The notes below the pieces were generated by a model, which saw nothing but the letters and a program-made list of their open reading frames with translations, searched no databases and was not told the DNA's origin. Both the position numbers and the translations under genes were made by a program. 64,000 nt of DNA, from NCBI RefSeq assembly GCF_002104995.1, contig NW_024468258.1, positions 496,001 to 560,000 of the forward strand. Direction: 5' to 3'. The stretch comes from Linderina pennispora (taxonomy: Eukaryota; Kickxellomycota; Kickxellomycetes; Kickxellales; Kickxellaceae). This document shows, in pieces, positions 42,184 through 53,282 of this stretch; within the stretch, counting starts at the first letter, position 1, and each line of letters begins with the position of its first letter.

Positions 42184-43219
42184 CTAGGTTCTGAATTCTG
42201 GATACCGTTCAGTTTTACCCTCGATACCTTCGATCTCATCTGGTTTCATGCCATTCTGATTCCTAGCAGCGCTATCCAAAGACGCAATGAATATAATCCA
42301 CAAAAAAGATATCCTAAGTTGGACTGCTCAACATCAAAGCCCTCGAGCTGCTCTATCAGCTCTCGCCGGCACTGCTCGACGATTCCTCGATCACTACCAA
42401 CAGCCGACAGCACGACCAGCGGCTGGCGAGCAGCACCTTCAGTCGGTACGGGGGTCCAATTCGGGTACGACCCGAGCTTGACACCCATTGTCTCGTATTT
42501 CTTCTGCATCTCCTCGAGTACTGGCGCAATCTGCGACTCCCGCAGCTGGGTTCCCACCAATGCCCGCATAAATGGCCGCACAGGCGTATTCGACATGCGC
42601 GCCACCAGGGTCGGCAGGTAGGCATCAAGTAGCTCTTCAAAGAGACGCGGAATGCCCGGAAACACATGCACATTGCGGATCTGCACCACCTGGCACCCAG
42701 TACTTGTCGCACGGATACTCGACCGTGGCCTGTTGAGGAAACAGCGCCATCCTTGCGCTGGCCACTTCCTGCAAGCGAGCCGTTCGGATCAGGCAGCGTC
42801 ACATGGGTTTGGCGCAGCTTCATGATCCTTATGCATTCTCTCCAGCGTCTCCTTGTGGTATGCCAGCGGCTGGGCAAAGGCCATGGCGATGGCCTCATAG
42901 GTAATGTCGTCGTGGGTCGGGCCGAATGCCGCCGGAGGTGAAAACAAAGTCGTGTGAGTGCGCCAGGCGCTTCAGGGTGTTGGCGATCGACGTGTGCTGG
43001 TCCGGGACGACGTCGATTTTGTCCAGGGCGACGCCAAGGTTAAAGCATTTGCGGGCAAAGTAATGTGAATTTGAGTCGTGGACTTTGCCGTTGAGAATTT
43101 CGTCGCCTATTACGCAAAAGGCGGCGCGCAGAGAGCCTGTGGAATGGAGGGGTGTGGAGGACGTGTGGAGCTGGTGAGCGCAGCGGTTGCGCCAGCTGAG
43201 ATATACGTCGCGGTAGCAT
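42184..43219 (-). CDS. MoCF/CinA-like molybdopterin-binding-domain protein, mitochondrial?
   Basis: The ATG at 43219 opens an Arg-rich, acid-free presequence (MLPRRISQLAQPLRSPAP), as for mitochondrial targeting. After a skip at 43129 comes AAFCVIGDEILNGK, then after 42924 the hallmark GGIGPTHDDITYEAIA, then LETL/ERM text, a skip near 42824, one at 42776 (RMALFPQQATVEYP), and one at 42690 leading to IRNVHVFPGIPRLFEELL. This is the MoCF-type domain found alone or at the N-terminus of fungal FAD-synthase-like proteins. The C-terminal end is uncertain: one frame stops at 42246, and two further skips extend it to 42184 (342 residues). The substrate is unknown. Confidence 0.8.
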
Positions 43220-43537
43220 GCAGTGAAGGATGTGAGAAGAGGTAACTGAGATAAGGGGAGGGAAAGGAGCGGGCTTGGTCTAGCAAATCGGGCCGCAAGC
43301 TGACGTGACTCAATAAACGCGCCTTCTCGGTTAATCGATTCTTTGTGCGCTTATTTCTTCTCAGATGGCAGAATGAACTGAGCCACGGACTAGTATAAAT
43401 AGACGCCCGTCCTCCTCGCCCCACAGACGGACAGAAGAGACAGGCGCAACTGCTTTGAACCCTTGTGTTTTTTATCCTCCCCCACTCTTTTCTTCTGCAC
43501 TCTTTTTTCCAACCGGCAATTCTCGATCTAGAAAAGC
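43220..43537. other. Divergent promoter of MoCF gene and THR1
   Basis: It contains a plus-strand TATAAATAG at about 43393-43401, 137 bp before the THR1 start, then a pyrimidine-rich leader. No other feature. Confidence 0.5.
43393..43401 (+). promoter_or_regulatory. TATA box of THR1
   Basis: TATAAATAG, 137 bp upstream of the start codon, with a long C/T-rich leader in between. This spacing recurs at AMD1 and FUR1. Confidence 0.5.
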
Positions 43538-44622
43538 ATGAGCGTCACTTTTGATATCAACGTGCCTGCAACCTCGGCCAACATCGGGCCCGGGTTCGAC
43601 GTAATGGGGCTCTCCCTGTCGCTGTACCTGACGGTCCGCGCTACGGTCCAAGCGACGCAGGCGGAGTTCGTTCCAGCAACATCACGATCTCGTACGAGGG
43701 CGAGAACTCGTCGGGGCTCTCGCTGGATCCGACAAAGAACCTGATTACGCGCACGGCCCTGTACGTCCTGTCCTGCCACGGCGCTCGCGACTTCCCGCAC
43801 CCAACTCACGTAGTGGTGAATAACCGGATTCCGCTGGGCCGCGGGCTGGGCTCGTCGGGAGCGGCGGTGGTGGCCGGCGTGCTGCTGGCGGACGCAGTGG
43901 GCGAGCTGCAGCTGACAAAGCAGCGGATGCTGGACTACTGCCTGATGATCGAGCACCATCCGGACAATGTGGCGGCGGCGCTGGTGGGCGGGTTTGTGGC
44001 GAGCTATCTGATCGAGGTCGACCGGTCGGGCAATATCCCCGAGAGCGAGGGCGACGCGAGCCAGCAGCGCCAGCGCGAACTGGAGGCGCAGCGGCAGAAC
44101 AGCGAGATCAAGCTGCCGCCAGCCAACATCGGGCATTACGTGCAGCTCGGGTGCTCGTCGAAGATCAAGGCGGTGACGATTATCCCGCAGTTCGAATTGG
44201 CGACGTCCAAGGCGCGGGCGGCGCTGCCGGGCTCGTATGAAATCAAGGATGTGGTGTTCAATCTGCAGCGGCTGGCGGTACTGACGACAGCGCTGGGACG
44301 CGAGACGCCGGACCCGTGGCTGATCTACCGCGCAATGGAGGACAAGGTGCACCAGCCGTACCGCAAGCACCTGATTCCGGGGCTGCCCGAGATCCTGGCG
44401 ACACTCAACCCGGACAACACGCCGGGGCTGCTGGGCATCTGCCTGAGCGGAGCGGGCCCCACGATTCTGGCGCTGGCAGTGGACAACTTTGACCAGATCG
44501 CCGACAAGATCCGCAAGGTGTTTGCGAGCCAGCCCGACGGCGGCATCGATACGCACTACAAGCTGCTGGACATTGTGTCGGAGGGTGCGTCGTGCGTCAA
44601 GACCCCAGGCCCGGCACTCTAG
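43538..44622 (+). CDS. THR1: Homoserine kinase (GHMP family)
   Basis: The ATG at 43538 gives MSVTFDINVPATSANIGPGFD, the N-terminal GHMP strand. The ATP-binding loop PLGRGLGSSGAAVVAG, RMLDYCLMIEHHPDN and the third motif LLGICLSGAGPTILALA are all present. It phosphorylates homoserine in threonine synthesis in the cytosol. The frame is broken once near 43664-43672 with a net displacement of two bases; two single skips give a Ser-rich linker before NITISYEGE and 360 residues, matching yeast Thr1, but one -1 would also fit. The rest is open to TAG at 44620-44622. It is convergent with BST1, 52 bp apart. Confidence 0.93.
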
Positions 44623-44674
44623 CATAAAAGGATGTTTATTAATGGCCACAGGTGATAATAAAAAAAGGATATCT

Positions 44675-47600
44675 CTATCGGAGCTTGCGGCTCAGCTCTT
44701 CACTGAACGAGGAAGGCTTGTCGGCAGCGGCCGGGGCCTGGATGTGCTGCGACACCAGGCGCAGCGGGAAGTCGGCAAACTGCACCAGCGCCAGCCATGC
44801 AGGAGATGGCGTTTCCAATGTCATACAGAATATACGGGCGGCGGATGCTCCACAGCCAGGCCACGGCAGCAGCCACAGCAAAGATCAGACACGTGACACG
44901 CCTCAGATGCCCAGGCGGCAGGCGCGGCACGACGTGGTGGGCGGCCAGCAAGCGCAGGGCAAAGTACCCGGCCATGCTGGCCAGGTTGTGGTCGGACGGG
45001 GCATCCTCGAGCCACAGCACGCTGAGGTTCCGCACCCACACCATCAGCTCGGGCGCGCAGTACGGCAGGCTGCTGGTCCAGAACAGCAGCAGCGCCAGCT
45101 GGTACTGCGCCCGGTCATCCAGCACCGTCCGCGCTGCTATGCGCGTCGGCGTACACAGGCGCCCCGCCCGGCGACGCCAGCCGCGCATGGACCAGCGTGC
45201 GCACGGCGGTGATCAGCTGCGCCATGTAGATCACCAGAAACGCAAACTGGTATGGCACAAAGGTGCACACAAGCACCACGAAGCCGACGGTGGCCACCAG
45301 GGGCCGCACCGGCAGCGTCGGTTTCGCGCGATCGGCGGCAATCGTCAGCAATACCTCGTGCCGCGCCCAGTGCATACGCGTGCTCTCCCGCCGCGTCACC
45401 GCCGCCACCCACGCCGCCGTATTGCAGACCAGCGCCAGCGCGAGGGCCTCCAGCGCCACGAGCCCCTAGCGAGGCCACCACCAGTAGCGCAGGCACCAGG
45501 CTGAGCGTCCACCCAGGAGCCGCGCACGCCCATAAACAGGTTAGTTCCACCACGCAACCGTCGACGGCCGCCATGTGTCCTGCATCGCATGGGCCACCGC
45601 CTGCTGCACCAGCGGCGAGACCAGCCCGGCGATCACCAGCCCGGCTGCTGTCCCGTTCCGCACCAGCCGCTCGATGGCCGCCAGGCTGCTGGGGAACCGC
45701 GTCTGCGCCCCCTGCTGCTCCATGCTCCACGCATGCAGCTGGTGCAGCAGCACAAGACTCGCCCACACAAACGACAGCGCCAGCAATGCCATGTCGTAGC
45801 GCTTCACCAGGCGGTTCAGCGACGAGTACCAGTTGATCTGCAGCGTCAGCGACAGCCCCGCGTAGTAGTCGGGGTCCGCCCACACGTCAATGTCCAGTCC
45901 GTCCCACGGCGCCGCGCCCAGATCGCCCACATCCACCAGCTCGTCGGCTGGCAGGTATGCGCCGCGCCCGTGGATCGCCAGATCGAACGAGGCGCGGTTC
46001 GTCCAGAACTTGCTCTCAAACCTGCGGCTGTCCGACTGCCGCACGATCGGTTCGAACCGCGGGTACTTTGTGCGCGCTGGGCCCGGCCCAGCATTTGGCA
46101 CCATGGCGAGCTGGGCCGAGAACACAAAGAACGGATCCTCGGGCACGTGCAGCTTGATCCGCGTGCGTGTGTTGAGCTCCCCGCCCTTGCCTGGCGCCTT
46201 CACTGTGTATGGCATCAGCAGCTGCATGTAGCTGGGGCGGGCGGTGATCCGAGGCACTGAGTGCGCGATCGATGCGCGCAGGTATCCGCTTGGTCCGGCC
46301 TTGGCTGGGAGCTCCAGCCCCAAGTAATCGAATCCGTCCATGTGGCGGGCTGCGGCCTCCAGGTACTTTAGGGCCATCACCGGCGCATCTGCATCCTCGT
46401 CCTGCGTACGCATGGGCAGTGTCACTGTCCGGGCCACTGGAATGGTCTGGCACTGCACGTCTTCAGCGACATCTGTGCTCTTCCTGCTGCACCCCAGCAG
46501 CACCGGCTCCCCCAGCGTGCTGCCCAGGAAATCCGGCTCATATGCCACCTGGATCGTCGCCGACGGCCCGAGCTCCATGTCCAGCGGCAGCAGATGCAGC
46601 CCGACAGTTTTCTTTGGCGAGCTGCCATGGCTTGCCATCAACAGCACATCGGCCGATGTCAGCAAAATAGCACCATCGTATGTCTTTACATACCGGTAGT
46701 CGTCGTGCGTGGTCTTGCGCACCTCCGTATTTTCGACATTCTCAAAGTTCTCCTCGAGTCCCGAGTACAGCTCGCGCCGCATCAGCTGCATGCGCTCATC
46801 CAGCGGCAGAATCTGCTCGGGCCGCCGTGCGTCCATGATCATGGTCAGCATGCGCGCAAACTTTATCGCCATCTGCCCGCACCACAGAATCGACTGGTGG
46901 TCGACGCTCAGCCAGACATCGTTGATCCCCGACGACAGCACGCTGAGCGCATTGCGTGCGGGCGCCAGGTCCCCCACGTACGCATAGTCGGAGTTGATCA
47001 TGCCGTCCCGGTTGCCGCCGGCAATCGACACTAGGCTGACGTTGTCCAATGTGCCGTTGTGGAAGCCGTGGCGCCAGAAGCTGTTCACGCCCATGTACAC
47101 CTTGTCGACGTAGTACTCGAGCGACGCCGTCGGGTTGTTGTGCGGCGTCGACAGCGTGAATATCGCCTGCACCGACCCCACAATGTGGTTCGCCAGCGTA
47201 AACGCCGTGCGGGCCACCACCCCGCCCATCGAATGGCCCACCACAATGACCGAAGTGGGCAGCGCAAACTCGGTGTCCGCACTTGCAACCTGGTGTTTTG
47301 CCCTCGTCTCCGCGTACCGCGACAGAATAAACCGGATTGCGTCGTTGATGAAATCAGCCTGCTCCAGGATCGAGTACCCGTGCAGGGCGGTGAACTCCTC
47401 GTTCAGCCCGACCGTGAAGAAATCAAACCCGATCTGCCCCCGCTCCACCACCTCCGGGTCCTTTCCCGCCAGCTCCACAAACGCCGCCGCCGCCGCCGAC
47501 GATATCGACCGCACCTGCTTGTGGCTGCCGGCGTTCCCCGGCACAAACAGAACCGGGATCCGGTACGGCTCGTCGTGCACGTCGAAACCGCCCTCGCGGT

Positions 47601-47943
47601 ACAAATGCAGCTGGTACTTGTCCGCGAACCGCGTCCACCCCTTGTCAAACTCGGTCTGTAGCACGAACCGCGGCCGGCTCCAGCTCATTTGGCACGAGCC
47701 GCTGTCCACCTGGCCCTGGAAGTACGAGTGCGCTGTCAGCCCGCCCAGTGTCAGCGTCACCCCGAATACCACCAGTAGTGCCAGGTGGTGCTGCACAAAC
47801 CGTCGTATTTGCCGCCGCAAGCTACGCCCGCCCGGAAGCTGCTCGCTGGCTTTTTGTGTCTGCGTCGAGGGCATTATGTCTATTGTGTATTGGTCGAGGG
47901 ATTCAGCGCTAACCACGGGCCCAGGGTGCTCGCCAACTACCAT
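44675..47943 (-). CDS. BST1: GPI inositol deacylase (PGAP1/Bst1)
   Basis: The start is taken at 47943 (MVVGEHPG; MPSTQTQ at 47874 is an alternative). A transmembrane helix (LALLVVFGVTLTLGGLTA) is followed by the lumenal alpha/beta hydrolase: PVLFVPGNAGSHKQVRS, then the catalytic VVGHSMGGVVARTAF and STPHNNP. The C-terminal part is a multi-helix membrane region. In the ER it removes the acyl chain from GPI inositol so that anchored proteins can leave for the Golgi. The first 2.4 kb is one frame; the last 0.9 kb needs skips at 45546, 45512, 45463, 45135 and 44798, restoring LSLVPALLVVASLG and FAFLVIYMAQL-type helices and ending SEELSRKLR (1,087 residues). Confidence 0.92.
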
Positions 47944-48201
47944 GCGCTCAAAAAGAAAAACGAATGGTGGAGCTAGTCTGAACGAAAGGAAATAGCAAGT
48001 AACAGGGAATGCGTGAATTGTAGAGAACAGAAAGTAAAAGGAGCTTGCACAAGCTGGTACACAACAGGGAACCTGCCCGTCTAGAAGCATGAGCCCAAAG
48101 CTGGTCTTTTTTCCGCACTAGGAGCTCTGGGCACACACTTGTCCGCATCTCGCCCCCCACCCAGTCTTAGATTGTCAGATCATATATTTGTTGTTTGTTC
48201 T

Positions 48202-49059
48202 CTACAGCTTGGACACGCTCTCCACCGTCAGCAGCTGCCCATACGACGCAGTCTCTCCGGGCGCCAGCTTGATTGCGCTGGCCACCGTGCCGGCCTCCAC
48301 GCACACCATGTTGACGTACTCGGCATCAGCAAAGTCGCCCATGCCCTTGGCCAGCTCGGCCCACGGGTTCCAGAGCACAATGTCCTTGAAATTGAACCGC
48401 TTCAGCCGTACCGCATCGCCCCCATACCGGACACACACATCGCCCGGCACATCCCTGTACACGCGGTCCTCGTTCCTGTCAATGGAGACCAGGTCGCGCT
48501 CCTCCACGCTCTCGGTGCCCAGGACCTTGTCTGCATACTCCACGCCCTTGAGCCCCTCGACCACAGCATCGCTGATGTGCGGCACGCCAAAGTACGTGTG
48601 CAGAAGCGACGTGAACTCGAACGGCTTCTCATCCGTGTTGGCAAACTGCAGGATCGTCGACAAGGTCGTCGCGGTCAGATCCACAGTGTAGATGATCGAG
48701 AACTTGTACGGCCACTTGCTAAGGCGCGTCTGCTCAGAGTCGGTGAGCCGGAACCGCGCCACCGCGCTGGCCCCGTGGTCATTGCTGTCGACCAGCTCCC
48801 ACGTCGTGTTGCGCGCAAACCCGTGCTGCGGCAGTGCTCCGGGGCCGAACTGCGGAAACACCAGGGGGATGCCGCCGCGCACCGCCTTGGTGCCGTCCAG
48901 CTTGGCCAGAGAGCTGACGTACAGCCGCTCCTTGCCCTGCGACTTCCAGGACGTCACGGTGGCGCCAAACAGGTACACCTCGCAGGAGGAGCCCTCGGGG
49001 CCAGAGAGAACGACGCGCTCCAGCGCACCGGCAGCGTTGGTGAACTTTTGAACAGGCAT
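48202..49059 (-). CDS. Glucose-6-phosphate 1-epimerase (YMR099C-like)
   Basis: An intact 285-residue frame. It has the galactose-mutarotase beta-sandwich signatures: GATVTSWKSQGKERLYVS, GGIPLVFPQFGP with HGFAR, then TSLLHTYFGVPHISD carrying the catalytic His, and NMVCVEAG carrying the catalytic Glu. Yeast YMR099C interconverts alpha and beta anomers of hexose-6-phosphates. No targeting signal is seen, so it is probably cytosolic. It sits between BST1 and DBP7, both heavily shifted, yet needs no correction itself. Confidence 0.93.
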   Translation of the reverse strand: MPVQKFTNAAGALERVVLSGPEGSSCEVYLFGATVTSWKSQGKERLYVSSLAKLDGTKAVRGGIPLVFPQFGPGALPQHGFARNTTWELVDSNDHGASAVARFRLTDSEQTRLSKWPYKFSIIYTVDLTATTLSTILQFANTDEKPFEFTSLLHTYFGVPHISDAVVEGLKGVEYADKVLGTESVEERDLVSIDRNEDRVYRDVPGDVCVRYGGDAVRLKRFNFKDIVLWNPWAELAKGMGDFADAEYVNMVCVEAGTVASAIKLAPGETASYGQLLTVESVSKL

Positions 49060-49239
49060 GGTGTAGAAGGTAATACGCTATTTCTTGATGAAGGAAAAGA
49101 CGAAAGCAATGAGGAAAAAAAAACGAGCAAGAGGCGAGGGAACCAGCAGAGAATGCCCCGGCCAATTTAACGGCCAGGCCAGCTGCCCATCCCCCAATCC
49201 CGTACTGACGTTGCATCACGCGCCAGGCTGATCTAAAAG

Positions 49240-51739
49240 TCAGTCCTTGGACCGCTTGACCCTGGGACCGTAGTACGCGCTGATGTCGCCGACCGCAAAC
49301 TCGCTGATGTCGTTGCCGCGCTTGAACAGCGGGCGCTTCTTGACCGCCACCTCATGCTCCTTCTTCTCCTTGGCCTCGACCGCGCGCTGGTTGTTGCCCT
49401 TGCCGGACGCCACCTCCTTGGGCGTCTCTCTCAGCGCAAACGCCTTGGCCAGATGGCCAAAGTGCAGGAACTTGACATGGAAGATGCTGCGCTCGGCCGA
49501 AATGTGCGTCGCATACGCTCGGATCGACGACAGGTACGCCTGCTTGGCGAGTCCCGCCGCCGCCATGTTGCCCAGCGTGAACCGCTCCAGCATCGCCTGG
49601 ATCTCGCCTGCCCGCAGCTGCCACTCGCTGGCCTTCTTCACGCCCTCGTATTTCGCCGTCAGCTTCAGCACGCTCTCCATGCTCTCGTCCTGCGGCCGCA
49701 GGCCCTTGTCTTGCAGCAGCTGGATGTAGCCGGACTCGCTGGGCAGCAGGAAACAGGATGGCCTCGCCCACACGGCCGAGACGCGCAGTGCGGCCCACGC
49801 GATGCAGATACGAGGACACATCCGAGGGCGGGTCGAACTGGATAATGGAGTTGACGTTGGGCAGATCGAGGCCGCGCGCAGCAACATCGGTGGTGAAGAG
49901 AATCGACGCCTGCGTGCTCTTGGAGAACGCCAGGAATGTCTCGGTACGGCGCTTCTGCAGCATGCTTCCGTGCAGGCGGAACAGCTTGGCGCCAGGGAAC
50001 ACGGTCGAGTCCAGCACAATCTCGTCGTCCTTGAGCCGCGGGCCCGCCTTGTCGAGCGCCTTCTTCTCCCTCTGCTTCTTTGCCTCGTCCGAGTCCTCGT
50101 CGTCCGAGTCCCGCATTGCGTCAGAAAACAGATCCTTGGTGACGTCGTCTTGGTCGTCCTCAGCCTCGGCCTGCCGCCCGCCATGCGCCATCAAAAAGTA
50201 CATGAAGTCGACTGCGTCTTTGCACGACAAGAACACGATCAGCTTGCTGCTGGGCTGCCGCCGGAACGTGTTCTTGATCTGGGCCACCAGCGTGACCAGC
50301 CGCAGCTTAGCCGGCACGATCACCGCCCGCTGCACGAGCTGGTCGGGTACTGTGAACTTGATCCGCCCCTCGCTGTCCAGCAGATCCTCGTCGTCGGCGC
50401 TGCTGGCGCCCTGCTTACCGCGGTGGCCCTGGGCCTCCTCAGCCGCCTGGTCCGCATTCTCATGCACCTTGGTGGCGCTGATGAACCGCGGGTTATTCAG
50501 CGACTGCGTCGCCAGCCGCTTGACGTTGTCCTGCAGCGTGGCCGAGCACAGCACGTTGATGCGGCGCTTGGGCAGAAACGGCGAGTTGACCATGGTGGCC
50601 CGGCCCAGCACAGGCACACGGAACTTGAGCTTCTCGTCCAGCAGCGCAAGGATCTTGCTCAGCGTCTCCTCGAATCCGAGCTCCAGCAGGCGATCGGCCT
50701 CGTCGAGCACCAGCCACCGCAGATTGTCCACCATGAACGCCTTGGTGTTCTCCTAGATGGTCCAGGAGACGCCCCTGGGGTGCATGCCAAGATCGTCACG
50801 CCCTTGCGCAGCCGCCCCTTCTCCGACTGCTTCTTCTCGCCACCGACTACAATTCCAGGCACCATCCAGTGCGCCCGCATCCCCGTGCTCTTGTCCAGCG
50901 GCATATTCACCAGCGTCTGGATTGTCTCGTACACCTGCTGCGCCAGCTCGCGCGTCGGCGTCAGGACAATGGCAAATGTCCCCAGCTCGCGCGACGGATA
51001 CGCGCCCTTTGTCGGCATCGTGCTGGCTGTCAGAAGCCGGTGGATGATGGGCAGCAGGTACGCCAGCGTCTTACCGGATCCAGTCGCCGCCTGGATGAAC
51101 GCGTCGTGCTCAATCTGCCCGTCCCGCTCCACATCAAACGTCTCATCCAGACCCGCCCACGACCTCCTTGCCAATCAGCGATCGGCAGTGCGTTCTGCTG
51201 GATCGCTGTTGGCTTCGAGATCTCCAGCTTTGTGTGCAGGAACTTTACAACATCAGAGTCGAGTCCCAGTCCCTCGAACGTCGACGTGTCCACCACTGCA
51301 TTGCTCGACACCGATTTGTCCTGCCCTGCATTGCTCGGCAGCACCGGGATCTCTGGGTTCTTTGTGAACAGCGACGACACGAATCTGCTTGCCTGCCTGG
51401 CCAGTCAGAGGTGTAGGCCCCGAGCTTCCTGCTGCGCTGCTGGCCTTCTGCTTCTGTTTGCTGGGATGGTGCCCGCTGATCTCGTCCAGCAGCCGGGTCA
51501 CTTCATCGTCCTGCTGCGTCTTTTGCTCTTGCCTGTGCTGCTGGTATTGGCTGGGATCCGAGCCTGCCTTGGACTGCTTGAGCTTCTTTTGCTCCTTGGT
51601 TGCCTGGTGCTTCTTCACGCGCCGCTCGTGTAGCCGGTCCTTCCACCGCCCGCCGTTCTTGGCCTTGGTGGTACGCACCACGGGCGCAGATGTCTCGGTC
51701 GTGGCAAAGTTCAGGAATGAAGCCGTCGTCGTCTGCCAT
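49240..51739 (-). CDS. DBP7: DEAD-box RNA helicase DBP7 (60S ribosome assembly)
   Basis: The ATG at 51739 gives MADDDGFI. A basic Lys/Gln-rich N-terminus precedes [12 protein letters not shown], a Q-motif region ([25 protein letters not shown]), motif [21 protein letters not shown]-like [70 protein letters not shown]. These match Dbp7, which acts in early nucleolar 60S particles. Seven single-base skips are needed: 51715, 51381, 51179, 51157, 50775, 50753 and 49750. The stretch between 50753 and 49750, about 1 kb, is clean. Corrected length is 830 residues. TAG in one frame near 50754 shows the uncorrected copy would be truncated. Confidence 0.92.
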
Positions 51740-52223
51740 GCTGTGTAGGATAAATGTGTATGTGTCGGGGGAAAGCTGCTAAGCGGAAGGGAGAGAAGAG
51801 CGCGGGACCCGACCAGCGCACTAACCTTTGAGCACACCTCGTTTTTTTTTCCTTGCTTGCTTGAAAAGCCAGTGATCCTGATCCCAGGCAGATATAATCT
51901 GGCTTGCCATATCACCAGATCGGCCGCTGTTGTAATTAGGGCCAGTAATTCCCCGCAGTTTTGCGTCTCTCCTCAGAGGCTCCAAATAGCGGGGCATTTT
52001 CTGGCAGCTAATGTCCTCAGGACTACGGGTGCACGACCATTCTACGCGGCACATTAGGTAGCTCGGAAGATAACAGCTGCGTCGTCTTCGAGATTGCTCG
52101 GGACTGGCCTTTAAAAGCGCAAGTGGCTGCTCTCTCCTTCCGCCGCCGTCCGCTTCTCTGCCCTTGCTTTCTCTTTTTCGTTTTTTTTCTTCTCATCCAA
52201 CTTTATTCTGTACACATCACACA
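51740..52223. other. Divergent promoter DBP7 / OHCU decarboxylase
   Basis: A T tract occurs at 51841-51849 and a pyrimidine-rich leader precedes 52224. No gene was recognised. Confidence 0.45.
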
Positions 52224-52760
52224 ATGTCTGGCCTTCCCACCATCCCGACCATCGCCGAGACCAACAGGCTCACTCTGGAAAAGTTCACCTCGGTGATCTC
52301 GCTCCTGTTTGAGCCCACGGCGGTCCTGACCAAGCGCATCTACGACCAGCGCCCGTTTGCCAGCTACGACCAGCTCCTGGACACGGCCGGTGCAGAGATC
52401 AAGAAGCTGACGCCGGAGGAGCTCCTGGAGGTCATCAACGCCCACCCGCGTATTGGCGAGAAGGCCACCAACCTGTCGGCGCTGTCGAAGATCGAGCAGG
52501 GCCAGCGGGCGTCCAACGAGGACGAGATCCTGGCCAAGTGGGCCGAGCTGAACAAGAGGTACGAGGACAAATACGGGTTCCGGTTTGTCATCTTCGTCAA
52601 CGGCCGCAAGAAGGAGAGCCTGTTCCCGATCGTCGAGGAGCGCATTGCCCATGGCGACCGCACCACCGAGCTGCTCACTGGCCTGTCCGACATGGTCGAG
52701 ATTGCCCGCGACCGCGCAAACAAGCTGCTGGCCGCCTCTGCCAGCTGCCCGTCTCCCTAA
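52224..52760 (+). CDS. OHCU decarboxylase (uric acid breakdown)
   Basis: The start at 52224 (MSGLPTIPTI) is chosen over an in-frame upstream ATG because it begins the family homology. The 178-residue product has NAHPRIGEKA at 73-81, containing the catalytic His, then FVIFVNGRKK near 121-130. It decarboxylates 2-oxo-4-hydroxy-4-carboxy-5-ureidoimidazoline to S-allantoin. No peroxisomal SKL-type end is present (it ends CPSP), so location is open. It is intact, and lies 1.6 kb from AMP deaminase. Its 3' end converges with the heat-shock gene 66 bp away. Confidence 0.92.
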   Translation: MSGLPTIPTIAETNRLTLEKFTSVISLLFEPTAVLTKRIYDQRPFASYDQLLDTAGAEIKKLTPEELLEVINAHPRIGEKATNLSALSKIEQGQRASNEDEILAKWAELNKRYEDKYGFRFVIFVNGRKKESLFPIVEERIAHGDRTTELLTGLSDMVEIARDRANKLLAASASCPSP

Positions 52761-52826
52761 CCTCTAAATTGTCCACACTATAAATCTTACTATCAACATC
52801 CAAATGTCTATGGAACCCCCCTATGG

Positions 52827-53282
52827 CTACTTGGGGAATCGTGATGACTAGCACAGGCCCCTCAAAGACAGCCGTGATCTGCTCGACGTTGGCCGCCGGT
52901 GGCAGCGGCACGTCCTTCTCGAACTGGCCCAGCCTCTTCTCGGTGACCCGATCCAACTCCATGCTCACGCACCGTCTGGCTATTGTACTCACCAAAGATC
53001 TTCAGCCGGCCCGGCGTTGACCGGTCGATGCGGATATGGTTGTGTGGCACATTCGGCAAGTGCGCGCGCAGCACAACCTGGTCTTCGTCCTCGTGCCGGT
53101 CAATGCGCGGCGCCCAGAGCTGTGCTGAGATTCCTGCAATTCGTCTCGTTGACGCCCTTATCTGAGGGCTGGCCGGCACGCAGGCCTTCGATGCTGCCAA
53201 AGAAGCCGTCGAAGAGCGTGCCCATGTCGGTGCCTGCCTTGAGCACCAGGTCGTCGTATCCGTTTTCTGCTGATGATGACAT
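52827..53282 (-). CDS. Small heat-shock protein (Hsp20/alpha-crystallin)
   Basis: The ATG at 53282 opens MSSSAENGYDDLVLKAG. After a skip at 53141 comes IAGISAQLWAPRIDRHED, then the alpha-crystallin strands VVLRAHLPNVPHNHIRID and LKIFGEY; after a skip at about 52963 follow MELDRVTEKRLGQFEKDVPLP and GPVLVITIP. A further skip gives ITIPK and TAG at 52829-52827, the standard end of Hsp20 proteins. With three skips it has 150 residues. It is an ATP-independent chaperone that holds unfolding proteins. I saw no clear heat-shock element. Read literally the frame would run into the OHCU gene. Confidence 0.82.

Noticed and set aside
48139-49170. 343-codon plus-strand frame over the epimerase gene
   Set aside because: It is antisense to an intact, conserved minus-strand enzyme and shows no domain.
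49802-51367. 521-codon plus-strand open frame antisense to DBP7
   Set aside because: It is a shadow of the GC-rich third-position bias of DBP7; it has no family features, and the minus strand carries all helicase motifs.
52164-52223. 20-residue N-terminal extension of OHCU decarboxylase
   Set aside because: It is encoded by the pyrimidine-rich leader; family homology begins at the ATG at 52224.
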